Source: Epinephelus fuscoguttatus
Lineage: Eukaryota > Chordata > Actinopteri > Perciformes > Serranidae
Length of the DNA stretch: 64,000 nucleotides
Reading direction: 5' to 3'
NCBI RefSeq assembly: GCF_011397635.1
Contig: NC_064764.1
Location: forward strand, 38,414,777 to 38,478,776
A model generated the notes under the pieces. The model was not told the origin of the DNA. It saw only the letters and a program-made list of their open reading frames with translations, and did not search any database. Shown here one piece after another: positions 54,133 to 64,000 of the stretch. Positions within the stretch are counted from its first letter, which is position 1, and every line of letters starts with the position of its first letter. Position numbers and translations under genes: made by a program.

Positions 54133-54400
54133 AGGGGCCGTACACATGCTGTGTTTTTTGCACCCTCAAATTCATTGTTCTCAATGTAGACATGTGCAGA
54201 CACGCTCAAATGCCAGAGCGATGCCACTGCAGCATGCAGGTGTTCCAGAGCACCTATTTGTCAGGACACAGCGGCTGCACCCTGAGATAAACTGAGTATG
54301 GGGCCATACACATGCTGCATTTTTTGCATCCTAAGATCCATTGTTTTTATTGTAGACCCTAACGCCATAGCGGTGCCATCATGGCGCACAGGCATCCCAA
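54133..54400. repeat. Diverged direct repeat (~168-base period)
   Basis: ggggccgtacacatgctgtg (54133) and ggggccatacacatgctgca (54301) begin two similar segments, each continuing with ttttttgcaccct or ttttttgcatcct, then a cattgtt word and taga ccc-like sequence. Probably a decayed transposon duplicated in tandem. Confidence 0.6.
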
Positions 54401-55453
54401 AGATAACCAGAGTTCAACTTTTGGAACGCAGCAGCGCGCACCCCGTGTCATGTGATGGGGAACAGCCAGTCACAGCTGGCAGATATTTTTCCATTCCTCT
54501 GTAAATATCAGTTGATCATTTTAGTGCAGGGCTATCGGAGCTTTACATCGGTCCTACACGTAATATTTTCAGCCTCATATACACTTATGAAACAGCACCT
54601 GGAAGAAAATCAGCTCAGGATTTCTGGTATGTAGACTATGATACAGTGCTTGGTAATATCCAAGCAAATTATGCTATTTACAAGAGTCAGAATGCTGTCA
54701 TATTTGGGATAATAGTGGAATATTAGTGTGCACCTAAACATACTCACTGACACTTAGAATGGCAGAGTGGTAAATGTAGTGCACTTTATCATAAATAAGT
54801 GTCAGTCAGGATTCCTATGAGGACCCTGAAACTGTTGCAGCAAAAATGGAATTCTATGAAAGACCTACTGTGCAAACATTTTTTGTCTTTTTATTGAATT
54901 GCTTTCACGACTTGAATGGTCAGATTTGTCCTCTTTTTATTAAACGTTTGTGTTTCTTACTGCCTTATCTTTTTTTTTCAAATTCCTCATTTTATTTGCT
55001 ACTTTTTTTGTAATGTTTCACATGGAGCATTTTGTAATTTTGATATGTGCAATATGAACACATTAATAATAGGAGTAACAACAATACACACCAGCATGTG
55101 TGACCATCCCCCAGGTTGTCCTTCAGTTATTTGTGTATACTGGTTAATAAACTGACATAAACAAAAAAATATTACCAAACCAGCTGACACACAGGAAATC
55201 TAAATGATTAATGAAAATAGTCATTTCTGCCTCGACGCCTCTGACCAGATAACCTTAGTCATTACCCCACTCCCACCCCTCCCCCTCTGTCCCCACCGCT
55301 CCCCACTTCCTGTAACAACTACAAGGCCAAACATGTTTGTGAACTCAGGACCTTATTTTCATTTCAGGAGGAGAGATGAGGGAGGGGCAAAAATGTGTCA
55401 GACTGATGGTTTGGCTGAGGATCAGTGTGTTTTAGTCATGCCAGGGGGTGTCT

Positions 55454-55501
<48 letters not shown>

Positions 55502-56150
55502 TCCACCACCTCACCCTCAAATGAGAGCTGACGTCTCTCTGAGGGAAGCCGGTCTCTGACCTTGTCCCCGTCGGCAAAGACAGTCCATTTTGAAATGAAA
55601 TACTACCAGTGTTTCAGAATCGTTCTTGTTTTATCGTCCACTTGTTATTTTATATTTGCATGTTGTGTGTTGGACAAAGTATTTAGAGACACGGTGATAT
55701 GTAAGACAATAGTCTTTATCTAAAGAAGGGCACAATTCACTGATGTCATAAAACGGGACTTAACATGTTGAGACGTATCAGACAACAACAACAAAACAAA
55801 AACGTACAAGCACATAATGAACATGTAAAGAAGATGCAGTGATGCTGCAGCACGCTGGAGGCTGTTAACTGATGAATGAGTTAAAGGCCAAAGACATGAG
55901 GAACATAAATATCTGGTGTCTGATGCTGATGTTGTCCTCAGGGTGGAAACACCTGGTTGAACTGAACAGCTGTAGGGCTGCTGTGTGTGTTCTTCTGTAT
56001 TAGGCATAGATCTATAATAATACCTAGATACCAGATGCCAAGATGGCGCCTATTCTTGCTAACGGAGTTGCTCACCTAGGGCGTACTGCAAAAAACGTTT
56101 CTAGCTTCCAGGTTTACTCCTGCAGTATGTGGCTCACTGAATATATGTAG
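54401..56150. other. Non-coding stretch with a CA microsatellite
   Basis: No gene recognised. It includes a (CA)n run at 55458-55496. Confidence 0.5.
55458..55496. repeat. (CA)n microsatellite
   Basis: An uninterrupted CA run of about 19 copies. Confidence 0.95.
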
Positions 56151-56151
56151 T

Positions 56152-56733
56152 AAGGCTCAATACCATTTCTCATTTTCGCCCCTACCCCAGCCCTACCCCT
56201 CTTTTTCGAGTGCCCCTTGCAACAAAGTCACAAGGGGTAGCGGATGAAATATTCCCCTATGAAATGGGACAACCTTTCATACCCGAAAACGTCATCATTA
56301 GTCGTCAGCGACGTCATAAAAAGACGCGACGAGTATGTTGCCGGGGAAACCTCACAACTAGATTTTTTTTTGTTATGTTTGTTAGAACAAATGTATATAA
56401 TACATTGAAACGACATTTCCGATGGTTATCATAGTCTTTAAATCTTTAGTTACAAAGAAAATACTTACATTTATGGTTTTCTTTCATTGCCTCTGAAGCC
56501 TTCCCTGCCATCTTGCCGGTGATTTGCAAGGCATTCTGGGAGATTTCTCGTAGCACTCGCTTTGAAGTGTGCCTCTGAAAAAACTCCGTTTGGAGGGCCA
56601 TATAGTCCTAGCACTCCACCCTTTCCCTCTGCCTCAATGAGAATTGGGACATCCCTACCCCTATGTGTGAACGCGCAAAACGGAGGGGTAGGGGCATGTG
56701 GCAGGGTTAAGGGGTGTATTGGGATTGGGCCTT
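56152..56733. mobile_element. Non-autonomous DNA transposon
   Basis: The ends aaggctcaataccatttc (56152) and the complement of aaggcccaatccc (to 56733) match over about 13 bases, followed inward by C-rich cccctaccc words on both sides. Flanking AGT (56149-56151 and 56734-56736) is a possible 3-base target duplication. No transposase is present. The family is one I associate with fish 'GGCCCAATCCCAAT' elements, with uncertain superfamily. Confidence 0.6.
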
Positions 56734-56999
56734 AGTGTTTCTCCCACTAGCTCTGACCTGACATTCCCTCTCGGCTCACAGACTTCGCATTGCAATGACG
56801 TCACAGATTTTTCGCTTTTTTCTGCTCTAGAAAAGTTTCACAAACATAAAACCACCTTGGATCAAAACTTAATAACAGTAAGAGTCAGATTTGATTTGTT
56901 TGCAGTTGGAAGTGTCCTGTCAGATGTTTCTTTTATAATGGTGGTTTATGGGGAAAATGCTTTTTGGGCCAAAGAGGACTTTTTTTGTGGGAATACCAT

Positions 57000-57300
57000 G
57001 AGTGGCCACTGGGAAAATTTGGCTGTAAGGCCACCCGGTCTCATTCCAAAGTTATCAAATGGGCGGATGGGTCCAACAAACCCTGGACTTTGTCCCGAGA
57101 CACCGCTATTCACTTCCTGTATCAATGTAGAGCATGATGTTTTTTTCTAAACCTAACCACGTGCTTTTGTTGACATCACAGTGTTGGTTGTGGGATCCTC
57201 GGAACGTCAACGGGGATACCTAGCATGTAATGTCATTGTGAAAGTCAACTGAGAAAGCAGCAATATGTGACGACTTGGGATGAGAACGTGTCGGCAAGTC
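57000..57300 (-). repeat. Scattered repeat family, copy 1
   Basis: The minus strand reads acgttctcatcccaagtcgt, then tgctgctttctcagttgac, matching the core shared with 61328-61395, 62726-62850, 63140-63260 and 63505-63595. Confidence 0.55.
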
Positions 57301-58640
57301 ACTGAGCCCTACCAAGATACAATTCCAGCACTACACTCGTCGTAAAACCATGACTTTCCTGTCTCCTGGGACAAAGTCCTGTGCTTGTTGAACACATCCA
57401 CCTCTGCTCCCACCACCAAAAGGAGGATCTCTCTCAAGACTTAACCAGAACTCAAATGTCCTGCTTTTGCGTCATGTGCATATTATAAAAAATATTTGTT
57501 TCACAGTGGTTCATACAAAATAAAGTTTTTGTCTCATAGATGAAAAAGAAAAACTTGCTGACATTGTATTTTGTCCAAAATGCATTTGCTAATACGCAAA
57601 ATAACTGCACATTTGTTAAAGACAGAGAGTCAAATATATAAAAGTGTTTTGTTGTGCCATTAAAGTAGTAAATGCAGTGCTGCTGTTACGCTGCAGTACC
57701 TGCAGCAGTAACCGAGGGCTGTGTTTTACTGCTGCTGTCAGTGAACCTCCTCTTCCTCAATCAGTCTTCGAGTTTGTGTTTAATGAAAGTGAGAGCCTCA
57801 TTCTCTTCTCTCCCTCCTGAACTCTGAAACAGGGTGAAGCCTTTGAAGTGTGAATAGTAGCCAGAACATTAAAATCAGCAGGACACTCCAATTATGAAGC
57901 GCTCCTGCTGGGTTACAGGAACTTCAGGATTCCTGCGTACACCCTGACTGAACCTGGGTCAGACGCACTTCCCCCCTCAGCTGTGTGGAGGCCGCAGGTC
58001 ACAAAGGGCCCTGACGCCTAGTTAGCACTTTTACATTTAAATGAGTGTCTGTAGAAAGCAGACCATCTGAGCTGCTTCTAAATCTGCAGGCTGAAGTGTT
58101 TGTGAGAGACTCGTCGACAGTCTCCCACACACTTTTATTTATGTATTCATTAGTTTGATTTCTTGGTCAGTGATTTGATGTGTGTGTTGTTTAATGAAGG
58201 ACTCACAACATGGCAAAAGAGGAACAACAAGAGGAAAGCAGCATATGTAGCCTCTTGTTAAGGTGAAGTGATTGCACCTGGGGGGCGTTTCTTTTCCAGG
58301 CAGGAGCGCTTGTTTTTCCTCCTTCTGTCTGAGGTAGGATCAACTGATTCTGACAGTTACTGCAAACTGTATTGGCTGGTTTTTATGATGACTGGGGACA
58401 CATTATCTATATGTATTTCTTATGTTGCTCACATACTGTGGTTTAAATTTAGTCCACATGGTTTCTGTATTATTTTTTTTACCCTTTAAAGTTTAAATTA
58501 ACCAAAACAAAAACATATGCCATCAAAATTACTTCAAAGATGCCTTTAGATAAAAATTCTCATCCTTGTCTCCTAGAAATTACGTTTGTATCCTGCTAAG
58601 CTGCTTTCTTAATGACATAGTAGTGGCAACCAAACCGCTG
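57301..58640. other. Non-coding stretch, nothing recognised
   Basis: No gene, RNA or mobile-element end that I can support. Confidence 0.5.
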
Positions 58641-58649
58641 AATGGATTA

Positions 58650-58870
58650 TATTCAGAGACAACTTTCCTTTGAGGTGATGAAACATTTATGTGCTGCACA
58701 GGCTTCGCAGGGAGGTGGTTGGGAGGATAGCGGTCATGCAAAGCACAGGACTTTGGCACCAGAACCCAGAGTTTGCATCCACACTCCTAGCTGAGGTTTT
58801 GGCAACAAATGCACTTTGGTTCAGTTTTGGGAAAGCTTGTGATTTTGTTTGAAAAAGCAGAGGTGGAATG
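58650..58870 (+). repeat. Dispersed repeat family, copy 2
   Basis: Related to 48370-48510 through words such as acaggactttggcaccagaa and aatgcactttggttcag. Confidence 0.4.
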
Positions 58871-58887
58871 TAATTAAGTGCATTTAA

Positions 58888-59400
58888 TCACAGAGGTCTC
58901 TTCAAAACAAAACAAACGGACAAGGTGATAAGAACACTGAATGAAACAGTTTCACGTAACAAATCAGTGTTTTTCAGACGCTGACCGTTAGCTAATGTGT
59001 GCTTACCTTTTCTCTCTGATAACTTAAGATCCAGACGTTCAGGAATTTTTTAACCCGGAGCTGAATTATCCACAGAGGTCTCCTTTTGTCTAACACAAAT
59101 GTGATTTAGTGATTTAACACACAGAACAAAGCAGTATCACTTTACAAATCAGGGTTTTTCCAGCACTGTTTGGCATGTTGGAGTCTGGCTGTTAGCCTCA
59201 CACCTGCTACTGTGCTTGTTTTTTTTTCTCTGACAACTTAAGATCCAAACATTTAAGAGGTTTTTCTTTTTTTACCTGGAGCTGAATTATCCACAGAGGT
59301 CTCCTCCTCTCCAAAACAAACAGACTAAGTGATTTAAAAACACTGCATGACACAGTTTCTTGTTACAAAATTGGTGTTTTTCCAACTTTGCTCGTTGTGG
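58888..59400. repeat. Degenerate tandem repeat, about three ~200-base copies
   Basis: The marker cacagaggtctc recurs at about 58891, 59072 and 59292. Each is followed by ...acaaa..., agtgattt or aggtgata, aacac, cagtttc or cagtatc, gttacaaa or ttacaaatc, gtgtttttc or ggtttttc, and, before the next copy, ctctgataacttaagatcc with a ggagctgaattat word. Copies are diverged, so the array is old. Confidence 0.75.
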
Positions 59401-60215
59401 AAGGGCCTCTAACTAAGATGACCAATGCAAAAACGCTAAAAAGCCCTATCTAGAGCCAGTGTTTGGTTTGTCCCTTCTGGGCTACTGTAGAAACATAGCA
59501 GTGCAACATTGGAATCTCCATTAACAAGGACCTGCTCCCTATGTAGATACAAACGTCTGATTCTAAAGGTACAGAACACACAACAACTCAGATTTTCAAA
59601 TGATTATACACTGAAGAAAACATACTTATTATATTGTATTCCATTTCTGCATGTATATCCCTTTAAATCTTACAAACTGGAGTTTTAAGCTTCAATAAAA
59701 CTCTTTAAAAACATTCTTGGATTAGCTGGAAAATGCATCGTCACAAAGCTCAAAACAGGCTATAACAACAACAGATATATGGTTCTCACACTGAAAGGAT
59801 ACGATGATCTTTTAGAATACGATGCTTTGCTGTAGATTACATTATCCAGCAGTATATAAAGGAGTAAACGGAGCACAGTCTTAAACATCTACAGCAGTTT
59901 AATGCAACATACTCATTCATGCAGCAGTAATTTTAGTCTAAAATCATAAGATAGAGGAGGAAAACATTTTACTGCAACATTCTTAACTACTTTTGGTACA
60001 TTTAGCTGTTACTTACTTAGTCAGGGTTTGGATGCAGGACTTTTATTTGAAGTATTTTCACAAATGTGAAAAGGGTGAACTTAGAGAAAAAGAAATGCAT
60101 GAAACCTACTGTAGAAACTGTAATAATTGTCACTCGTTATGCATCACTTCAGGGTTTCTCCCTCTCACTTTTACCTGCTGGTTTTTGAACTCGTCATTAT
60201 CCCTCTACAACAAAG
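59401..60215. other. Non-coding stretch, nothing recognised
   Basis: No supported gene or repeat. Confidence 0.5.
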
Positions 60216-60216
60216 C

Positions 60217-60218
<2 letters not shown>

Positions 60219-60260
<42 letters not shown>

Positions 60261-60272
60261 GTGTGTGTGTGA
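60219..60272. repeat. (GT)n-(AT)n-(GT)n compound microsatellite
   Basis: A GT run, an AT run and a second GT run. Open frames across it are artefacts of the repeat. Confidence 0.95.
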
Positions 60273-61325
60273 GATGTTTGTTCTCAGGTGGCGGATCTAC
60301 AGCCCGTCTATTCTCCGTCAACATTTTCTGCTCTACTTCCACCTCTCCTCCTGCAGGGCACAAACAACCCTGGCAACAAGCGGCGGTGTCGAAAGGGGAC
60401 TGGATGGTTTCATCTGTGACTCCACACTGAACGGCTCATCTGATTGGTCGGCCGGCTACAACCGATAAAATGCAAGGCGAGTCAAGCTCCCAAACAAAAT
60501 TGTTCACGTTCCACGAAGCTTCGATTCCACGAAGCCTCCATTGTCTTTGCAGGAGAGTCCTGCTGTGCTCATCACGTTAACAGGATAACTGGGCACAACA
60601 GAGAGTCTCATCTCCTCCTTAAAACCCTCTGACCTACTGACCTCGAAGACTCACATACTTTGGAGTTCACGTCGTACAGTCTTGTGCTCTGCTGTGTATT
60701 TTCATTTTACCACCTTTAGGCTCATGTCTTTGAACGCCCACCTTCCTCTTTGAACTTTTCTGTCTTCAAAACACAGAACTAATCCAATTAGCTTCAGCGA
60801 TTGTGATGCCTGGATATGAGCCGAACAAGATTCACACCTCCCCATGAACTCAGCCAGTGGAACCAGGTCACCCTCAGAAGAGAGGAGCCTGAGCACACAT
60901 CCCTCCCAGCTGCACAGAGAAACACACTGGACATGCGATACGATGACAGTTCACCTGCTCCTGGTCCCTGCACGGTGCCACACTGGGACTCATGTCTGTC
61001 ACCATCACGGCTGACTGTGTGACTCTGTTCCATTAGTCCACAGCTCTGCACACAACACTTCTTTAATAAACTAAAAAAATACATTCACATCATCATCATG
61101 GTGGTGATGAGCAGAGGAACGACATGTCTGACCCAACATACATGATTAAGAGTCTACAGCCGTGCTCTGTGAGGCTGCGCTGAGGCACAGCCGGCTTTCA
61201 GCTTAATGCAAACATCAGCATGCTAGCATGCTCACAATAGTTGGGTTTCCATCCAAATGTACCACAAATGTTTATTTTTCAGACTACTAATTTGCACTCC
61301 TGTTATGCAGATATTGGGAGTTTCT
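60273..61325. other. Non-coding stretch, nothing recognised
   Basis: No domain or repeat recognised in its short frames. Confidence 0.5.
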
Positions 61326-61327
61326 TC

Positions 61328-61395
61328 ATCGCAGCCTGTTCTCATTCTGACGATGTCAAATACTGCTGCTTGGTCAGTGACTCCTGCATCAGACA
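61328..61395 (+). repeat. Scattered repeat family, copy 2
   Basis: tgttctcattctgacgatgt, then tactgctgcttggtcagtga, the family core. Confidence 0.6.
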
Positions 61396-61484
61396 CTTTT
61401 TAGAAGAACTGTACTTTCGTGACTGTATGATATGCCATTAGACAGCATCAGTTTGAAACACCCCCAAAAAACATCTTAAGTTAA

Positions 61485-61720
61485 GGAGAAAGTCCTTATA
61501 GTGCAGGTGGGAATGGTGGAGAATGGGTCTAACAAACACAAGACTTTCACCCAGCAGCCCGGTGTTTGCAGCAGAGAGGCCAGCAATTGCATGGCCCCAC
61601 TGGGTTCCCTCTTGGACAAAAACCCTGATGAAGACGGTCTAGTCGAAACGTTGGTACTTGAATAAAAGAAAATATTTTTGCATCGAGTCTTAGAGTGTGC
61701 GTCTGACATCTTTTTTCAAA
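61485..61720 (+). mobile_element. Penelope-type terminal remnant with hammerhead-like motif
   Basis: ctgatgaagac-ggtcta-gtcgaaacgtt (61623-61649) has the hammerhead core words CTGATGA and GAAAC separated by a short stem (GAC/GTC), followed by aataaaag. Penelope-like elements are known to carry hammerhead motifs of this style in their terminal repeats. There is an extra A beside stem II, so activity is doubtful. Confidence 0.5.
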
Positions 61721-61829
61721 TTTGTATTTTTTCGTCAATGGTCAGCACCTCTCCAACCCTGGTGTGTGCTCCTCCTCTCTCTTTTCCCTCTTGGAGGCGG
61801 CCACTGCTTCCCAGGTGTATAAACATATA

Positions 61830-62524
61830 GAGTGTGCCAGTAAACCCGGAACTCCGTGAGCGCTTTTAGCACTTCTGGTTCTCTCGTCTAAAAGTCAATA
61901 CGTTTTTTGAATGGGATTTTGGTAAAATGCCTCAAATAAGGTCTGTGGTTAACAAAAGCTTAAGTGAGTTTCAGGTTTTGTTCTACGACATAAAACACAT
62001 CAGTAAATACCCTACTTGTGAATTTTGAAGCTTTTACGTGTCGTAAAAAAGGCGGTTGCTAACAAGCTGCTCAATACGACTACAAACCCTGTTGGGGACA
62101 TTAAACGTCATCACCCCCGAACAGGCAAGAGTGCTGGCAGTCCGCCATTACAGCTTCTTATTTAGCTTAAACAGTCCGATTTCCCCATTATACAATGTTT
62201 TTAAAATAAAGCGGCTGAAATCAGTTGAAAGCTTAGTGGCGGTGACGTCAAGAGTCATGCGACCGTGGAGTAGTCATGTAGTCCGTTAAAGCCTAACGTT
62301 AGCTTTTTACTTCTGATGATCGCATTTAAGCTTCAAATGTGGTATGAAAGGTGTTCATATGTGAAGATTATCTCGCTGAACAAAACCTGCAAGTATCATA
62401 AACTTGTGTTAGCCACAGAGCTTATTTTCTGACATAATCCAAAACAAAAATCACATGCACTTTCTCTTCCGGGAACCAGCGTGATGCTAAACTTCCAGGT
62501 TTTGACGTCAGCCCTGGCACACTC
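61830..62524. mobile_element. Non-autonomous DNA transposon with TA target
   Basis: An 11-base perfect inverted repeat GAGTGTGCCAG (61830-61840 and 62514-62524) is flanked by TA on both sides (61828-61829 and 62525-62526). It is 695 bases with no transposase. A TA duplication suggests a Tc1/mariner-superfamily MITE. The frame at 62056-62289 has no recognised domain. Confidence 0.75.
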
Positions 62525-62725
62525 TATTTGTAATATTTTAGGATTTTTTCAAATTTTTGGCGTTTCCACTGAGGTTTTTTTATATACATTGAAAAAATAT
62601 ATAAAAGGTGGATGGAAACTCACTTAATGACAAAGCTAACATCATGATGTTCAGCAGATATAATATTTACCATGTCTATCATCTTATGTTAGCATATTAG
62701 CATGCAGAGTCCAGGTGAGGCTGAT

Positions 62726-62850
62726 GGGAATGTCTATCCCAAGTCATCATTTATTGCTGCTTTGTCAGTGGACTTTCACATCTACATATTATGCCCCTCA
62801 TATCCTCCTGTGTCTGCTGTTGAAGTTCTGGGACACTGCAACCAAAGCTG
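62726..62850 (+). repeat. Scattered repeat family, copy 3
   Basis: ccaagtcatcatttattgct, gctttgtcagtggactttca, then catatcctcctgtgtctgct, matching copy 4. Confidence 0.6.
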
Positions 62851-63098
62851 GAATGCCAACAAATGCTGGGGGTTGGTTTCAGGGCTGACAACTGATAGCA
62901 GATGATCAGATGTTGCTGCTGAGGGACCATTCCTGTGAGCTGCTCTCCTGCACTCCCTGCCTAGTTAGCATGAGCTAACACAGCACGTGATCTCATCCCT
63001 TCTTCATTATATGTTGTTGCTTGGACCTCGCAGCAGCAGTTAACATCCAACAAACATCAGGTCGTTAAACACGTTAAAAATAGCATTAACCTTGTCAC

Positions 63099-63099
<1 letters not shown>

Positions 63100-63130
<31 letters not shown>
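63100..63130. repeat. (TG)n microsatellite
   Basis: A TG run with one interruption. Confidence 0.95.
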
Positions 63131-63139
63131 TTTGTGACA

Positions 63140-63260
63140 CCAACGCGTTCTCATTCCAACTCATCAAACGTCGCTGCTTTGTCAATGCCGTTTACGTCTA
63201 CATAGGCCGCACTACGTATCCTCCTGTGTTTGCAGTTGACGTTTCGTGACAGCGTGTTAA
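63140..63260 (+). repeat. Scattered repeat family, copy 4
   Basis: acgcgttctcattccaactc, tgctttgtcaatgccgttta, then tatcctcctgtgtttgcagt. Confidence 0.6.
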
Positions 63261-63504
63261 TTTACGCCTGTCAAATGCATTGTGTCTTTGCTAATTTTTC
63301 ATGGGAAAGGTATGGTTTCTTTCTGCATACAGTCTTTTTCAAAATAAATTTACAACTTTGGTAAAACACCTTGCATTTACATTTATTTCCTTGTGCAACA
63401 AAAACTTGTGGACTTTCCAGGTCCTCATATTGCATTGTCATTGGCATCGTTTAAAACTACTACTGTCCAACAGCGTATCCTACTGCCACAACATCAAAAC
63501 ACTG

Positions 63505-63595
63505 TGAAAGGTGGCTTTTGGCATCAGTTTCTGAGCTAAAATCACTGACAAAGCAGCAGTATTCGAAGACTTCAGAATGAGAGCAAGCTGGAATG
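63505..63595 (-). repeat. Scattered repeat family, copy 5
   Basis: On the minus strand: gctctcattctgaagtcttc, then tactgctgctttgtcagtga. Confidence 0.6.
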
Positions 63596-64000
63596 TCATC
63601 AGTTCTGCAGGTATTTGGTCATAAACCAAACTACTGGACACAAGAAACTGTTGACCTGATGGTAGCGCAAGATGAAAAGACATATGATCACCAAGGTTAA
63701 TACAATTCACCCTGAGTAGAGCATGTACGTCTGAATTTCATGGCAATCTGTGAAAGAGTTTTTGACATATTTCACTAAAAAACATGAAGGTGAATCTCCT
63801 GATGATGAACAGGAAACTGGAAGTCACTACGCCAAGAAATAGTTTCGCACATAACCTCCTGTTAAACCACAACTTGGTGTTAACACTTTGTTTTCTGTAC
63901 AGATAAAACAAACAAGATATAACATGTTAATCAGTGAGCTTTAGGGTGATCGCAAAGGCCAAACGATTCCTTTATACTTTGTACTTGGTTAAAAAGGCCA
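63596..64000. other. Non-coding end of window
   Basis: Nothing recognised. Confidence 0.5.

Noticed and set aside
55458-55496. Regular repeats considered as a CRISPR-like array
   Set aside because: Plain dinucleotide microsatellite in a eukaryotic genome, with no spacers.
59993-60468. Two overlapping frames around the GT microsatellite
   Set aside because: Frames are held open by the GT/AT repeat. The translated runs of V-C and Y-I are artefacts.

Overview
This is eukaryotic nuclear DNA, almost certainly from a teleost fish and probably a spiny-rayed one. It has dense fish-type transposons (Tc1/mariner, Rex3-like, L2-like and CR1/Rex1-like LINEs, Penelope fragments, TTAA, PIF-Harbinger and hAT DNA elements), many microsatellites, and an array of trace amine-associated olfactory receptor (TAAR) genes. 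There are no bacterial-type operons, no CRISPR array and no convincing tRNA or rRNA gene. The organism call is an inference from gene and repeat families.

Positions 1 to about 38,150 are a tandem array of one duplicated segment, here called units U1 to U5. An ideal unit reads: TTAA-type DNA transposon, spacer, Penelope fragment on the minus strand, fossil LINE sequence, then a two-exon TAAR gene on the plus strand. U1 (1-4625) is cut by the window edge and has no receptor. U2 (about 5613-20990) carries TAAR-A (19600-20973). U3 (21821-29129) carries TAAR-B (27601-29051), a probable pseudogene. U4 (29130-37507) carries TAAR-C (36134-37507). U5 (37586-38145) is a short remnant. Between U1 and U2 lies an unclassified insert (4626-5611), and between U2 and U3 another (21054-21820).

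The units differ mainly by nested insertions, and because the same host sequence is repeated, filled and empty target sites can be compared inside the window. U1 and U4 share a Harbinger-like element. U1's copy also holds a dead Tc1 element. U4's copy has an inverted centre. U2 and U3 share a Rex3-like LINE inside the Penelope fragment. U2 also holds two L2-like LINEs and a truncated endogenous retrovirus. U4 holds a hAT-like element containing a Tc1 element with an intact transposase gene. U3 holds a hAT fragment.

The receptors are 329-residue GPCRs with the TAAR TM7 signature. They lack the classical amine-binding Asp at 3.32 but keep Asp 5.42, which points to the non-classical amine-recognition mode described for teleost TAARs. 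Their single intron begins with GC rather than GT and is flanked by a 7-base direct repeat. The introns of TAAR-A and TAAR-C are about 98% identical, while their exon 2 proteins differ at about 27 of 252 residues.

From 38,150 to 64,000 I see no host gene. This part holds LINE remnants (39375-42462, 43800-45200, 47526-48190, 49440-50645), SINE-like copies near 42.5 and 43.3 kb, non-autonomous DNA elements (56152-56733, 61830-62524), a degenerate tandem repeat near 59 kb, a scattered short repeat family (57-63.6 kb), microsatellites, and a hammerhead-like motif near 61.6 kb.
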